Source: Holzapfeliella floricola DSM 23037 = JCM 16512 | GTDB taxonomy: Bacteria > Bacillota > Bacilli > Lactobacillales > Lactobacillaceae | Length of the DNA: 33,523 nt | Direction of reading: 5' to 3' | Assembly (NCBI RefSeq): GCF_001436605.1 | Contig: NZ_AYZL01000019.1 | Coordinates: forward strand, 45,160 to 78,682 | In this document: piece by piece, positions 16,777-24,621 of the stretch | How positions within the stretch are numbered: position 1 is the stretch's first letter | Layout: each line of letters starts with the position of its first letter | Notes under the pieces: generated by a model | Database searches by the model: none | Told to the model about the DNA's origin: nothing | The model's input: only the letters and a program-made list of their open reading frames with translations | Position numbers and translations under genes: made by a program

Positions 16777-16805
16777 TTGCTTATTTTTGAATAAAACTGT
16801 ATCAT
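16777..16805 (+). promoter_or_regulatory. Candidate promoter of DUF4767-like copy 2
   Basis: TTGCTT (16777-16782) and TATCAT (16800-16805) are 17 bases apart, just after the RNA terminator. If used, the gene at 16854 is transcribed independently of the RNA. Confidence 0.4.
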
Positions 16806-16853
16806 TTGTATTAATTAGACTTATACAATCATTAAAAAGGACTATTAATATAA

Positions 16854-17516
16854 ATGAAAAAAAGAAAAGATTATTTGAAAGAGCACAAAAAAAACAGTTC
16901 GATACCTTGGGTTGTCGGTACTATAATTGGACTAGTTGTCATATGTTTGATTATTTTTTCTTTATTAATTCCCAAAAATACGACTAGCCAACTACCAGCA
17001 CAGTCTTCGCAACAAGATTTTAGCAGTTCAATAGTTCAATCACAAAGTCAATCAAGTCAAAGTACTAACTATGCATCTGAACAGAAAACGACTGATATTG
17101 CTAATTTAGTACAAAATATGGATGCTTTTATGCGCTCTTTTAGTAGCCAAATAGGACAATCCTATCAACGATACTACCCACAAAAATCTAATAAGACAAC
17201 TTTTTATGGGTTTGACTTTATTAACGGACTAGATTTATATAATTTTTATGTGGACGGAAATTCTGCAACAATTGGATTTATTAATCCAAAAACACTGCGT
17301 GGCACATCTGACTATAATATTATAATGGCTTACAGTGATATCCAAGATAAATCTACGGCATACACTGATAGACACCTTTATCTATTCACATTGCATAATA
17401 ACCAGCCTGAAGTCATTGTCGCAACACAAAACCAAGAAAATGCGGGGAGCGTTTACTTCAGACATACTCAAAATACTACTTTAAAAAATGGATTCGAGAA
17501 TTTATATAATCAATAA
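16854..17516 (+). CDS. Membrane-anchored DUF4767-like protein, copy 2
   Basis: The 220-residue product is a paralogue of the gene at 15814, with the same plan: a basic start, a membrane segment at ~18-40, a Ser/Gln-rich linker (~45-72) and a C-terminal domain with IGQSYQRYYP, FYVDGNSATIGF and HLYLFTLHNNQPEVI. The N-terminus lacks a lipobox, so it is anchored by the uncleaved helix. ATG at 16854 lies 14 bases after AAAGGA, a rather long spacing. Function is unknown. The duplication with an RNA unit between the copies suggests a tandem duplication followed by divergence, or insertion of the RNA. Confidence 0.75.
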   Translation: MKKRKDYLKEHKKNSSIPWVVGTIIGLVVICLIIFSLLIPKNTTSQLPAQSSQQDFSSSIVQSQSQSSQSTNYASEQKTTDIANLVQNMDAFMRSFSSQIGQSYQRYYPQKSNKTTFYGFDFINGLDLYNFYVDGNSATIGFINPKTLRGTSDYNIIMAYSDIQDKSTAYTDRHLYLFTLHNNQPEVIVATQNQENAGSVYFRHTQNTTLKNGFENLYNQ

Positions 17517-17527
17517 AAACTAAAAAG

Positions 17528-17567
17528 CACCTTACAATTACTTGAAAGCAATTGTAAGGTGTTTTTT
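17528..17567 (+). terminator. Terminator after DUF4767-like copy 2
   Basis: Twelve-base perfect arms CACCTTACAATT (17528-17539) and its complement (17550-17561), followed by six T's. Confidence 0.85.
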
Positions 17568-17720
17568 ATAATTGGTTATTTAACTTATTAGACCACTATT
17601 ACCTAAAAATTAGAAGTCAGAAATTGTCAAAAATCCGACATTATCTCTTGCCTTGAAGTAAACTCCATGGTTTAAGCTATAGCTTGTAAATCAAACTGAT
17701 AACAAATGGAGGAAATAATT

Positions 17721-18365
17721 ATGAACATTTTAATTTTAGGTGGAAATGGTGCAATTGCTCGTTTAGTAAGTGAACAAATCATCAATGATCAAGATGCACA
17801 CAATGTTAATATAAGCTTATTTTTAAGGAATACTAAACGCGTAGATGACTTAACGAAGTTGTCTAATATTGACAGCATTGAAGGAGATTTAGATAACTAT
17901 AACTCAATTGTTTCGGCAATGGACGGGCAAGATCTTATCTTTGACGCAACAGGAGCTGCTGCTACTAGTGAAAGAACCAAAAATATCATTAAAGCTATGC
18001 ATACAACAACTATTAAGAGAATTATTTCTATTAATAATCTAGGAATTTACGATGAAGTTCCCGGTGAATTTGGCATATGGAATGCTAAAATGGTGGGCAA
18101 TCATACTCGATACGGGCGCGAGTCTGCAGATCTGCTAGAACAATCTGGCTTAGACGAAACCACTTTAAGGTTAGCGTGGTTAACCAATGGCAACGACACT
18201 GATTACGAATTGACTAAAAAAGGCGAAAATTTTAAGGGAACTACTGTATCACGCAAGAGTGTCGCAGATATAGTGTTTAAAATTGTTAAAAATCCAAATT
18301 ATTTAATTCATGAAAGCGTCGGAATTAATCGTCCTGGAACTGACGGCAATCGTCCACAATTCTAA
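17721..18365 (+). CDS. NAD(P)-binding NmrA/SDR-like protein
   Basis: A Rossmann protein of 214 residues with NILILGGNGAIARLV at the N-terminus (GGNGAIA dinucleotide loop), then LFLRN, EGDLDNYNSIVSAM and DLIFDATGAA, typical of atypical short-chain dehydrogenases (NmrA/YwnB type). Members act as NAD(P)H-binding reductases or sensors; the substrate is unknown. The ATG at 17721 has GGAGGAAA at the right distance, while the in-frame ATG at 17706 overlaps that ribosome site, so I use 17721. It is a single-gene unit with its own terminator. Confidence 0.8.
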   Translation: MNILILGGNGAIARLVSEQIINDQDAHNVNISLFLRNTKRVDDLTKLSNIDSIEGDLDNYNSIVSAMDGQDLIFDATGAAATSERTKNIIKAMHTTTIKRIISINNLGIYDEVPGEFGIWNAKMVGNHTRYGRESADLLEQSGLDETTLRLAWLTNGNDTDYELTKKGENFKGTTVSRKSVADIVFKIVKNPNYLIHESVGINRPGTDGNRPQF

Positions 18366-18376
18366 TTTAATCATCA

Positions 18377-18426
18377 AAAAATACCCTACAATTATTTGAG
18401 CTGATCGAATATTGTAGGGTATTTTT
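18377..18426. terminator. Terminator after the NmrA-like gene
   Basis: Sixteen-base arms (18377-18392 and 18411-18426; TACCCTACAAT and its complement) with an 18-base loop, A-run before and T-run after, so it is potentially bidirectional. Confidence 0.8.
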
Positions 18427-18522
18427 AGGATTAAATAGTCAAATAAGTCAAACTTTAAAATTATCAAGTAACAGTTAAGTCTTTTCTACTCTTCTAACAA
18501 ACTTGCCAACTATCATCAAATA

Positions 18523-18557
18523 GAAAAAAATGTCCCTGATTGAATATCAGAAACATT
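18523..18557 (-). terminator. Terminator after kup
   Basis: On the minus strand AATGTTTCTGAT (18557-18546) pairs with ATCAGGGACATT (18540-18529), using two G-U pairs, around a 5-base loop and is followed by a T-run. Confidence 0.75.
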
Positions 18558-18615
18558 CCTTAATTGCTACTTTATCAAAAGTTTACTTTTACATTAGGCA
18601 TCATTATTCAAGTTC

Positions 18616-20649
18616 TTATTGTCTTTCTTCTTCAAAGGTTTCATATTGACGTGCTTTTTTATGATTAATTCGGCGTAATTTAATATGAGGTTTATATCCC
18701 AAGTTTACTGGAACATTTTCAATTTTAACGTCACTAAAAGATAACCCAAACCATTGAATTGGTGTTGCTGTATGATTTTGAAGCCAAATTCTAGCCGAAA
18801 CTAGCCATCTATCAAAACCCGATATATTAGTTGCAAGCGATAGCGCTTCTTTTAAGATAACAAACTTAAAGTCACCCACAAGACGACCCTTAAACGTTGT
18901 ATATCTTTGTGGTTGAGCATCGATAATTTTTTGTTCAATCAAATCATTAATGATTTGACGTAGGTAGACATTAACTTTTTGTGATTTTTTAAAGCCTAAA
19001 TAGATTGTAACTTGCACAACATTTTTAGTACCATAAGTTTCAACAGTGTAATCATGTGTATAAGGACTATCTGTTGTAACCATCGTTATAAACCAATAGA
19101 CCTGAGCTCTTTTAGGGCGCTTATCTAAAATTGAATATAAAATTGATTTCTTAATTTGATGACCTTTTTTGACCTTAGCCATATAAACCAAGTTTGTTGA
19201 GCTAACAGGGTATTGTTCATCTTGACTTAATGAGACTAATTGATCTTTGTAATCTGTTAAACAAGCATATTCGTAATCCGTTTCATATTTAGAACGCACT
19301 CTATTTCCAAAATACCAAATATACATAACCATTATGATTGCTAGAGTAATTAAAACTGTCACATAACCACCATGTTCAAATTTAACAGCACTTGAGATGA
19401 AGAACGAAAATTCAACAACTAAGAAAAATGCTGTTAATAACCATGATAACCAACGTGGTACTTTTGTATCTAAGAAATTATGTAATAAAATTGTTGTCAT
19501 TAACATAGTAACTGTAATTGCCAGCCCGTATGCGGCTTCCATATGTTGAGAATTTTGGAAGTATAAGACTAACGCGATTGTAATAATGCATAACAACCAG
19601 TTAACTGTTCCAATATAAATTTGGCCACGTTTGTTACCGGGATGATGAATAATCATACGAGGCAAAATTTTCAGCCTTATTGCTTCAGAAACTAACGTAT
19701 AAGATCCTGTAATTAATGCTTGTGACGCAATAACTGCTGCCAATGTTGCTAATATGATTGCAAACAATGCCAAACTGTCGGGGACTACAGCATAAAAGGG
19801 GTTTAGCCCAGATTGATGAACATTAGCGTGGTTGTTAATCAACCATGCGCCTTGTCCCATATAGCTTAAAACCAATGAAAGATAAACAATTGGCCAACTC
19901 AAGTAAATGTTGTGTTTACCCACATGCCCCATATCAGAATAAAGCGCTTCAGCACCAGTAGTAGCTAAAAATATACTTCCTAAAATAAAAAAGCCGGATT
20001 TGTTAGCCGGACTAAATAATACTTGAAGTCCATAAACTGGTGAAAGTGCTTTTAAAATACCTGGGTAACTTAATAGGTTACAAAATCCAACAATAGCTAT
20101 GAAAAAAAACCAACCACACATAATAGGTCCAAAAGCTTGACCAATCTTAGCCGTACCAAATCGTTGCATAGCGAATACGACTAATAATATAGCAATAACC
20201 ACGGCAATAACCACATTTTGATCACCACTAAAGGTAAACAGGCCAAAGTTTTGCGACTTCAGCCCCTCAATAGCACTTGTTACCGTAACAGCCGGTGTTA
20301 TCGTACCGTCGGCTAGTAACGCTGCACCACCAATCAAAGCAGGCACAATTAGCCATTTCTTTTTCCTACGGACTAATGTATAAAGGGCAAAAATCCCACC
20401 TTCACCGTGATTAGATGCTTGCATAGCAATAATCACATACTTCAACGTTGTAATAATCATTAAAGTCCATATAATTAATGAAATACTACCTATAACATAA
20501 TCTGGTTGCAGGTTTTTAAAACCACCACCGTCACGAATTATCGCGTTCATTGTATACAATGGTGATGTTCCAATATCGCCATATACAATACCAAAAGAAA
20601 CTAGCACTCCCATCAGTGAAAGTTTCTTTTTATTTTGAGTTAAACTCAT
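18616..20649 (-). CDS. kup: KUP-type potassium uptake protein
   Basis: An integral membrane K+/H+ symporter. The 677-residue protein has the family signature GIVYGDIGTSPLYT near residue 20, about twelve hydrophobic segments up to ~residue 450, and a C-terminal cytoplasmic domain of ~200 residues ending in a charged tail. Length fits KUP proteins (~620-700). AGAGGTGG lies just before the ATG. It is divergent from the pfpI-like gene. In related bacteria the C-terminal domain of some KUPs binds c-di-AMP, which cannot be judged here. A TTGCGT/TAAAAT promoter with an inverted repeat lies upstream. Confidence 0.95.
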   Translation of the reverse strand: MSLTQNKKKLSLMGVLVSFGIVYGDIGTSPLYTMNAIIRDGGGFKNLQPDYVIGSISLIIWTLMIITTLKYVIIAMQASNHGEGGIFALYTLVRRKKKWLIVPALIGGAALLADGTITPAVTVTSAIEGLKSQNFGLFTFSGDQNVVIAVVIAILLVVFAMQRFGTAKIGQAFGPIMCGWFFFIAIVGFCNLLSYPGILKALSPVYGLQVLFSPANKSGFFILGSIFLATTGAEALYSDMGHVGKHNIYLSWPIVYLSLVLSYMGQGAWLINNHANVHQSGLNPFYAVVPDSLALFAIILATLAAVIASQALITGSYTLVSEAIRLKILPRMIIHHPGNKRGQIYIGTVNWLLCIITIALVLYFQNSQHMEAAYGLAITVTMLMTTILLHNFLDTKVPRWLSWLLTAFFLVVEFSFFISSAVKFEHGGYVTVLITLAIIMVMYIWYFGNRVRSKYETDYEYACLTDYKDQLVSLSQDEQYPVSSTNLVYMAKVKKGHQIKKSILYSILDKRPKRAQVYWFITMVTTDSPYTHDYTVETYGTKNVVQVTIYLGFKKSQKVNVYLRQIINDLIEQKIIDAQPQRYTTFKGRLVGDFKFVILKEALSLATNISGFDRWLVSARIWLQNHTATPIQWFGLSFSDVKIENVPVNLGYKPHIKLRRINHKKARQYETFEEERQ

Positions 20650-20679
20650 ATTACCACCTCTAAACTTCTTATCGCCTAC

Positions 20680-20708
20680 ATTTTAGAATTCTACCTTCTA
20701 AAACGCAA
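20680..20708 (-). promoter_or_regulatory. Candidate kup promoter with overlapping inverted repeat
   Basis: On the minus strand TTGCGT (20708-20703) and TAAAAT (20685-20680) are 17 bases apart. The inverted repeat TTTTAGAA/TTCTAAAA (20681-20688, 20696-20703) spans the -10 and spacer and could be an operator. Confidence 0.4.
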
Positions 20709-20715
20709 AGATTTT

Positions 20716-20766
20716 CTTACTTTTTTTAAGTAAGTACTTGAAATATATTCATTCTACTTATATAAT
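20716..20766 (+). promoter_or_regulatory. Promoter of the PfpI-like gene with upstream inverted repeat
   Basis: TTGAAA (20738-20743) and TATAAT (20761-20766) are 17 bases apart, a near-consensus promoter. Four bases upstream of the -35 is a perfect 19-bp inverted repeat, CTTACTT/AAGTAAG (20716-20722, 20728-20734), similar in style to operators of HxlR-type thiol-sensing regulators. No such regulator is in the window. Confidence 0.6.
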
Positions 20767-20798
20767 GTAAGCACAAATTAATTAAAGGAGATTTATTT

Positions 20799-21305
20799 AT
20801 GAGTAAAATCGCAGTAATCGTTACAAACTACGTTGAAGATATCGAATATACTTCACCTGTTGAAGCTTTACAAGCTGCAGGACACGAAGTCGTAACAATT
20901 GAAAACGAAGCCAACAACACTTTCACAGGTAAAAATGGTGGCGAGTTTAAAGCAGATTTAGGTATTGCAGATGCAAACCCCGAAGACTTTGATGGCCTAC
21001 TTGTACCTGGTGGATTCTCACCTGACATTTTAAGAGCAGATGACCGCTATGTTGAGTTTACTAGACATTTCTTCTTAACCAATAAAGCAATCTTTTCAAT
21101 TTGTCATGGTCCTCAAATCTTTATTCAAACCGGACTAACAAAAGGTCGTCGTATGACAGCTTATACTTCCGTTGTTCCTGACTTATACTATGCAGGTGCA
21201 ATTGTTGAAGATAAACCTGTTGTTATTGACGAGAACTTAGTAACTAGTCGTACTCCTGATGACTTAGATGCTTTCAACAAGGCTATTGTTGAGACTTTAA
21301 ACTAA
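20799..21305 (+). CDS. DJ-1/PfpI family protein
   Basis: The 168-residue protein belongs to the PfpI branch (protease/deglycase/general-stress protein such as YraA or YhbO). The nucleophile elbow SICHGPQ has Cys102-His103, and the acidic partner is expected in EDIEYTSP near residue 15. The VPGGFSPDILR segment is also typical. Members detoxify glyoxals or protect from stress; which activity applies here cannot be read. AAAGGAGA supports the ATG. It is monocistronic, ending in a terminator at 21346, and its strong promoter with a palindrome suggests stress-inducible control. Confidence 0.9.
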   Translation: MSKIAVIVTNYVEDIEYTSPVEALQAAGHEVVTIENEANNTFTGKNGGEFKADLGIADANPEDFDGLLVPGGFSPDILRADDRYVEFTRHFFLTNKAIFSICHGPQIFIQTGLTKGRRMTAYTSVVPDLYYAGAIVEDKPVVIDENLVTSRTPDDLDAFNKAIVETLN

Positions 21306-21345
21306 ATCAAAGATTCTTTTAAAAAAATTCAAGAAATTTCTGTTA

Positions 21346-21372
21346 AACTACGCTTATAGGCGTAGTTTTTTT
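21346..21372 (+). terminator. Terminator after the PfpI-like gene
   Basis: AACTACGC (21346-21353) pairs with GCGTAGTT (21360-21367) around TTATAG and is followed by T's. Confidence 0.85.
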
Positions 21373-21401
21373 ATAGCTATTTATTACTAGGAGGACTATT
21401 T

Positions 21402-21962
21402 ATTTTAGAATTTAAAGATATCACCCAAGAAAGCATTGAAAAGCAACAGCTTGTTAAGGATTTATATTTAACTGCCTTTCCTGAACACGAAAGACTAACC
21501 TTTTCTTTTATTTTGGATAGAGCTAAGTTAGATCAAAACTATCTTGTTGCAATCGAAGATGACAATCAATTTATTGGACTTGTTTATTACACAATCTCAG
21601 GAAAAAACTTACTCATTTCATACCTTGCTATGGATCCTTCAACTCGTTCAAAAGGTTATGGTACGCGTGTTCTTGAACAATTCAAAGAAAAGTATCAAGA
21701 TAAAACTATCTTTTTGGAAATTGAAGAAGTGATCAAAAACGCTGATAACTATACCCAACGTGTTAAACGCCAATCATTCTATGAAAGAAATGGGTTTGGT
21801 AAAAGTAACATTTATATGAAAACTGATACCGAAGGTCATGGGCTTGAAATTATGACCACAAAGCCGATTACATTCGCTGACTATAAAGATGCTGTAACGA
21901 CTTACTTAGGTCAAGATAACATGAGTGAGTGGAATAGCTACTTTGAACCTGTTATCAGATAA
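21402..21962 (+). CDS. GNAT acetyltransferase with apparent ATT start codon
   Basis: The C-terminal ~150 residues form a GNAT fold: FIGLVYYTISGKNLLISYLA, then the acetyl-CoA loop in DPSTRSKGYGTRVLEQF, and YERNGFGKS near the end. The first ATG/GTG/TTG in frame is TTG at 21513, but the frame continues upstream through a GNAT-like N-terminus (ITQESIEKQQLVKDLYLTAF, then PEHERLTF) to an AGGAGG site at 21389-21394. The codon 7 bases after that site is ATT at 21402, giving 186 residues. Either ATT is the start (as in infC genes) or a start mutation has damaged the gene. The acetyl acceptor is unknown. It is convergent with mmuM and shares a terminator. Confidence 0.7.
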   Translation: MLEFKDITQESIEKQQLVKDLYLTAFPEHERLTFSFILDRAKLDQNYLVAIEDDNQFIGLVYYTISGKNLLISYLAMDPSTRSKGYGTRVLEQFKEKYQDKTIFLEIEEVIKNADNYTQRVKRQSFYERNGFGKSNIYMKTDTEGHGLEIMTTKPITFADYKDAVTTYLGQDNMSEWNSYFEPVIR

Positions 21963-21966
21963 ATTA

Positions 21967-21999
21967 AAAACATCACCTCAATATGAGATGATGTTTTTT
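21967..21999. terminator. Bidirectional terminator between the GNAT gene and mmuM
   Basis: Arms 21967-21980 and 21986-21999 pair over 14 positions with one mismatch around AATAT, with A-run before and T-run after. Confidence 0.75.
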
Positions 22000-22918
22000 A
22001 GTTTAAACTTGATACAATGGCTCTCACTTCTGGTTCTGATGTACAGCAACAACCACCAATCCATTTAGCACCTTGCTTATGCCACTGTTTGGTATAAGTC
22101 TGAAATGTTTGTTGACTATGAGGTGCTGCGTCCCACTCTTTAACTTCTGGTGAATAACTGGCACCAGAGTTCGGATAAATGACTAAATCTTTTTGAGCAG
22201 TTGGTTGAACTTGTTTAAGAAACGAGGTAACTAACTCAGGAGCAATACAATTTGCTCCATAAGCAATCACTTGGGGATTTGCTTCTAGTAACGCTTGTAC
22301 TTGCTTAAAAGGTGTGCCGTCACTTAATGTTTTGGCGTCTTTCAATGTACAAGTTACCCAAATAGGAATTTCTGGTAACTCTTTAAGTAGCTCTAAAATC
22401 GCCTTGATTTCTTGATAGTTAGGCATAGTTTCAATCGCTAATAAGTCACAGTCTTCTGCTATTAAGACGGCTAGGCGATCATGATGAAACTCACGATAAG
22501 CTTTATCAGATAACTTATAATCTCCTCGATATTCAGAACCATCTGCCAGATAAGCCCCATAAGGACCCACCGCTCCTGCTAAAAATTTTGGTTGAATTGA
22601 GTCACTAACCTGACGAGCTTCATCAGCTAATTGGACCGCACGTTTAATCAAAGCCTTAGCTTGGTCAACGTTATAACCTTGATCTAAATAGCCTTGAACA
22701 CTAGCTTGATAGGTAGAAACAATCGCAATGTTAGCTCCAACATAAAAATAAGCTTGATGAACATCTTTGATTTTTTCAGGGTAGTAGTCAATAGCTGATG
22801 CTGTCCATAATTTGTTGTTTAAATTAACCTGACGTTCTTCAAGCCCTAGTGACATTGCCCCATCAATCACAATACTATTTTGTTTCTTTGCCCAATCTAT
22901 GATTAACTTTTTTGACAT
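21998..22918 (-). CDS. mmuM: Homocysteine S-methyltransferase
   Basis: It transfers a methyl group from S-methylmethionine to homocysteine, yielding two methionines. Zinc-binding cysteines are visible in YGANCIAPE and in the C-terminal GGCCCTSEPE. From the ATG at 22918 it has 306 residues, close to E. coli MmuM (310). This start has AAAGGAGA 8 bases upstream; the frame is open to 22990, but that region is mmuP coding sequence in another frame. The start lies 44 bases inside mmuP, so translation is probably coupled. Both genes are downstream of a methionine T-box. Confidence 0.93.
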   Translation of the reverse strand: MSKKLIIDWAKKQNSIVIDGAMSLGLEERQVNLNNKLWTASAIDYYPEKIKDVHQAYFYVGANIAIVSTYQASVQGYLDQGYNVDQAKALIKRAVQLADEARQVSDSIQPKFLAGAVGPYGAYLADGSEYRGDYKLSDKAYREFHHDRLAVLIAEDCDLLAIETMPNYQEIKAILELLKELPEIPIWVTCTLKDAKTLSDGTPFKQVQALLEANPQVIAYGANCIAPELVTSFLKQVQPTAQKDLVIYPNSGASYSPEVKEWDAAPHSQQTFQTYTKQWHKQGAKWIGGCCCTSEPEVRAIVSSLN

Positions 22919-24287
22919 GTTTAGTCTCCTTTTTTTGAATAAAAATATAATAATAAGCGAGTACGATAACTGAGAATAAGACTCCTGCAATTAAAGATAA
23001 CTGTTGTTCTGGATCAAATCCAATCCCAACGAGTGAAATCACGCATAAGATAATAACTGCCCAAGGTACAATCGGATAAAAGGGGGTTTTGTATTTTAAA
23101 TCTGACGTTTTGTGTCCTTCTTTTAAAAATTGCTTTCTGAATCTTAATTGTGCAATCCCAACAGATAGCCAAACAGAAACGACCGCAAACCCTGATAATG
23201 ACGTTAACACCAGATAAACTGTTCCAGGAGCATAAATACTTGAAAATAAGGACAACAACCCTCCCAGTAAAGTCAGTGTCAATCCATAAATAGGTAAACC
23301 ATTTTTATTCAATTTAGCTAATTTTTTAGGCAGTGGTCCTTGATCAGCTAAAGACCAAATCATTCTTGATGCCGCATAAACACCTGAATTTGCGCCTGAA
23401 AGAACGGTAATAAATAAGACTATCGACATAATGTTTCCTGCATAAGCAAATCCCGCATTATTTAAAATTGAAACAAAAGGACTAGTTGTCAGTCCTGATG
23501 ACTCTTGTCGCAGTAAAGCGCCAATTACAAAAATGGCACCGATAAATAAAATCACTAAAATGATAAGGGTTTTTAAAATGGCACCAGGTAAAACTTTTTG
23601 AGGATTTTTAGTTTCACCAGCAGCAACTGCGATAATTTCAGTTCCTGAAAAAGCAAAGTTAGCAGCTAAAATTACTGAGATCACTGGTAAAATCCCATTA
23701 GGTAATACCCCATTTTTTGTAAAGTTTGAAAATAACACCGGTTGGGTTTGTCCAACCGATTGAATAACACCAAAAACTAAAGCCAGACCAATTACGATAA
23801 AAACCAGCAAGGCTAAACTTTTAATAATAGACATCACCAACTCACTGGCTGCAAACCACTTCACTTTTGATAAATTCAAAGCAGATAACAAAATGATAAA
23901 CAAAACACACCAACTCCAAATCGGTATTCCTTGATAAAAGCCATTTGCAATCATCGCTAATGTGATGAGCTGTGAACCTAGAGAAACTGTCCACGTTAGC
24001 CAATATAACCAAGCAACCACAAACCCAACAGCTGGATGGATATGTTGGCTAGCATAAGTGTGAAATGATCCTGTTGTTGGCTTATGAACTGATAATTCTC
24101 CTAAACATAACATCACTAGACATACCAAAATTGCGCCAATAATATAAGCAGCTAATGTTCCAATTGGCCCCGCAGACTGAACAAGATAACCAGAACTCAT
24201 AAAAATACCCGTTCCTATTACACCACCGAGTGATAATGTTACCAGGTGCTTACTTTGCATTTGTTTTGCAAATGTTTCTTTTGCCAT
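22875..24287 (-). CDS. mmuP: S-methylmethionine permease (APC family)
   Basis: An amino-acid permease of 470 residues with about twelve membrane segments. The N-terminus has SLGGVIGTGIFMSSGY, the substrate-binding glycine loop of APC transporters, and a FSGTEIIAVAAGETKNPQK segment follows near residue 215. Overlap with mmuM and the upstream methionine T-box make S-methylmethionine (or methionine) the likely substrate. The C-terminal ~15 residues are encoded in DNA that also encodes the start of mmuM. The ATG follows an AAAGGAGGAG site. Confidence 0.88.
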   Translation of the reverse strand: MAKETFAKQMQSKHLVTLSLGGVIGTGIFMSSGYLVQSAGPIGTLAAYIIGAILVCLVMLCLGELSVHKPTTGSFHTYASQHIHPAVGFVVAWLYWLTWTVSLGSQLITLAMIANGFYQGIPIWSWCVLFIILLSALNLSKVKWFAASELVMSIIKSLALLVFIVIGLALVFGVIQSVGQTQPVLFSNFTKNGVLPNGILPVISVILAANFAFSGTEIIAVAAGETKNPQKVLPGAILKTLIILVILFIGAIFVIGALLRQESSGLTTSPFVSILNNAGFAYAGNIMSIVLFITVLSGANSGVYAASRMIWSLADQGPLPKKLAKLNKNGLPIYGLTLTLLGGLLSLFSSIYAPGTVYLVLTSLSGFAVVSVWLSVGIAQLRFRKQFLKEGHKTSDLKYKTPFYPIVPWAVIILCVISLVGIGFDPEQQLSLIAGVLFSVIVLAYYYIFIQKKETKHVKKVNHRLGKETK

Positions 24288-24326
24288 ATGATTGACTCCT
24301 CCTTTTTAATTAATGAAATAAAAAAA

Positions 24327-24590
24327 GACACCCGCCCTGTAAAAGGGCGAGTGTCTCTCGCGGTACCACCTTTGGTTTAAGTTTAACGACTATAAAACAA
24401 ATCTCTAAACTATCTCAATCCAGAACTAACATTCCTTCACGCTATATCAGGCGTACCCGTTGTAAGCTCAACTACTTTACTCACAAAAGCTCAAAGACCA
24501 TTTTCATTCCGCTTCAAATATCTACTCTCACCAACTATAGACTCTCTTTAAAATGAAGTTGAGAATTACTTTTCTCATCATCGCTTAATC
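24327..24590 (-). promoter_or_regulatory. Methionine T-box riboswitch of mmuPM
   Basis: The minus strand carries the T-box core AAAGGTGGTACCGCG (24373-24359), followed by a GC-rich terminator hairpin (24355-24327; GACACTCGCCC with GGGCGGGTGTC) and a T-run. Upstream is Stem I with AGAGAGT, GTTGGTGAGAG and the specifier region GGAATGAAAATGG, in which ATG at 24507-24505 is followed by A. The specifier AUG and the UGGU bulge (discriminator A) fit tRNA-Met. Uncharged tRNA-Met should stabilise the antiterminator and switch on mmuP-mmuM. Confidence 0.92.
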
Positions 24591-24621
24591 ATTTCATTTT
24601 TTTATAATGTTCACATGGTTT

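Larger units (their letters stand above)
16527..16778 (+). ncRNA. Predicted structured RNA with two tRNA-like modules (~250 nt)
   Basis: The unit is bounded by a promoter (16492-16520) and a strong terminator: AACAGCTAA (16749-16757), GTAAA loop, TTAGCTGTT (16763-16771) and a T-run. Between them are a tRNA-like module at 16545-16601, a long hairpin with 14-bp perfect arms TATCTTAGTGAATT (16605-16618) and its complement (16669-16682), and a second tRNA-like module at 16687-16742. No ORF with a ribosome site lies inside. It could be an independent small RNA or a structured leader for the gene starting at 16854, 76 bases after the terminator. I do not recognise an RNA family. Two decayed tRNA genes are the main alternative. 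Confidence 0.6.

Noticed and set aside
16736-16987. 83-aa open frame overlapping the RNA terminator and the second DUF4767-like gene
   Set aside because: No ribosome site, runs through a terminator and overlaps a well-supported gene in another frame.
22919-22990. 24-residue hydrophobic N-terminal extension of mmuM that looks like a signal peptide
   Set aside because: It is mmuP coding DNA read in another frame; the enzyme is cytoplasmic and has a good ribosome site at the later ATG.
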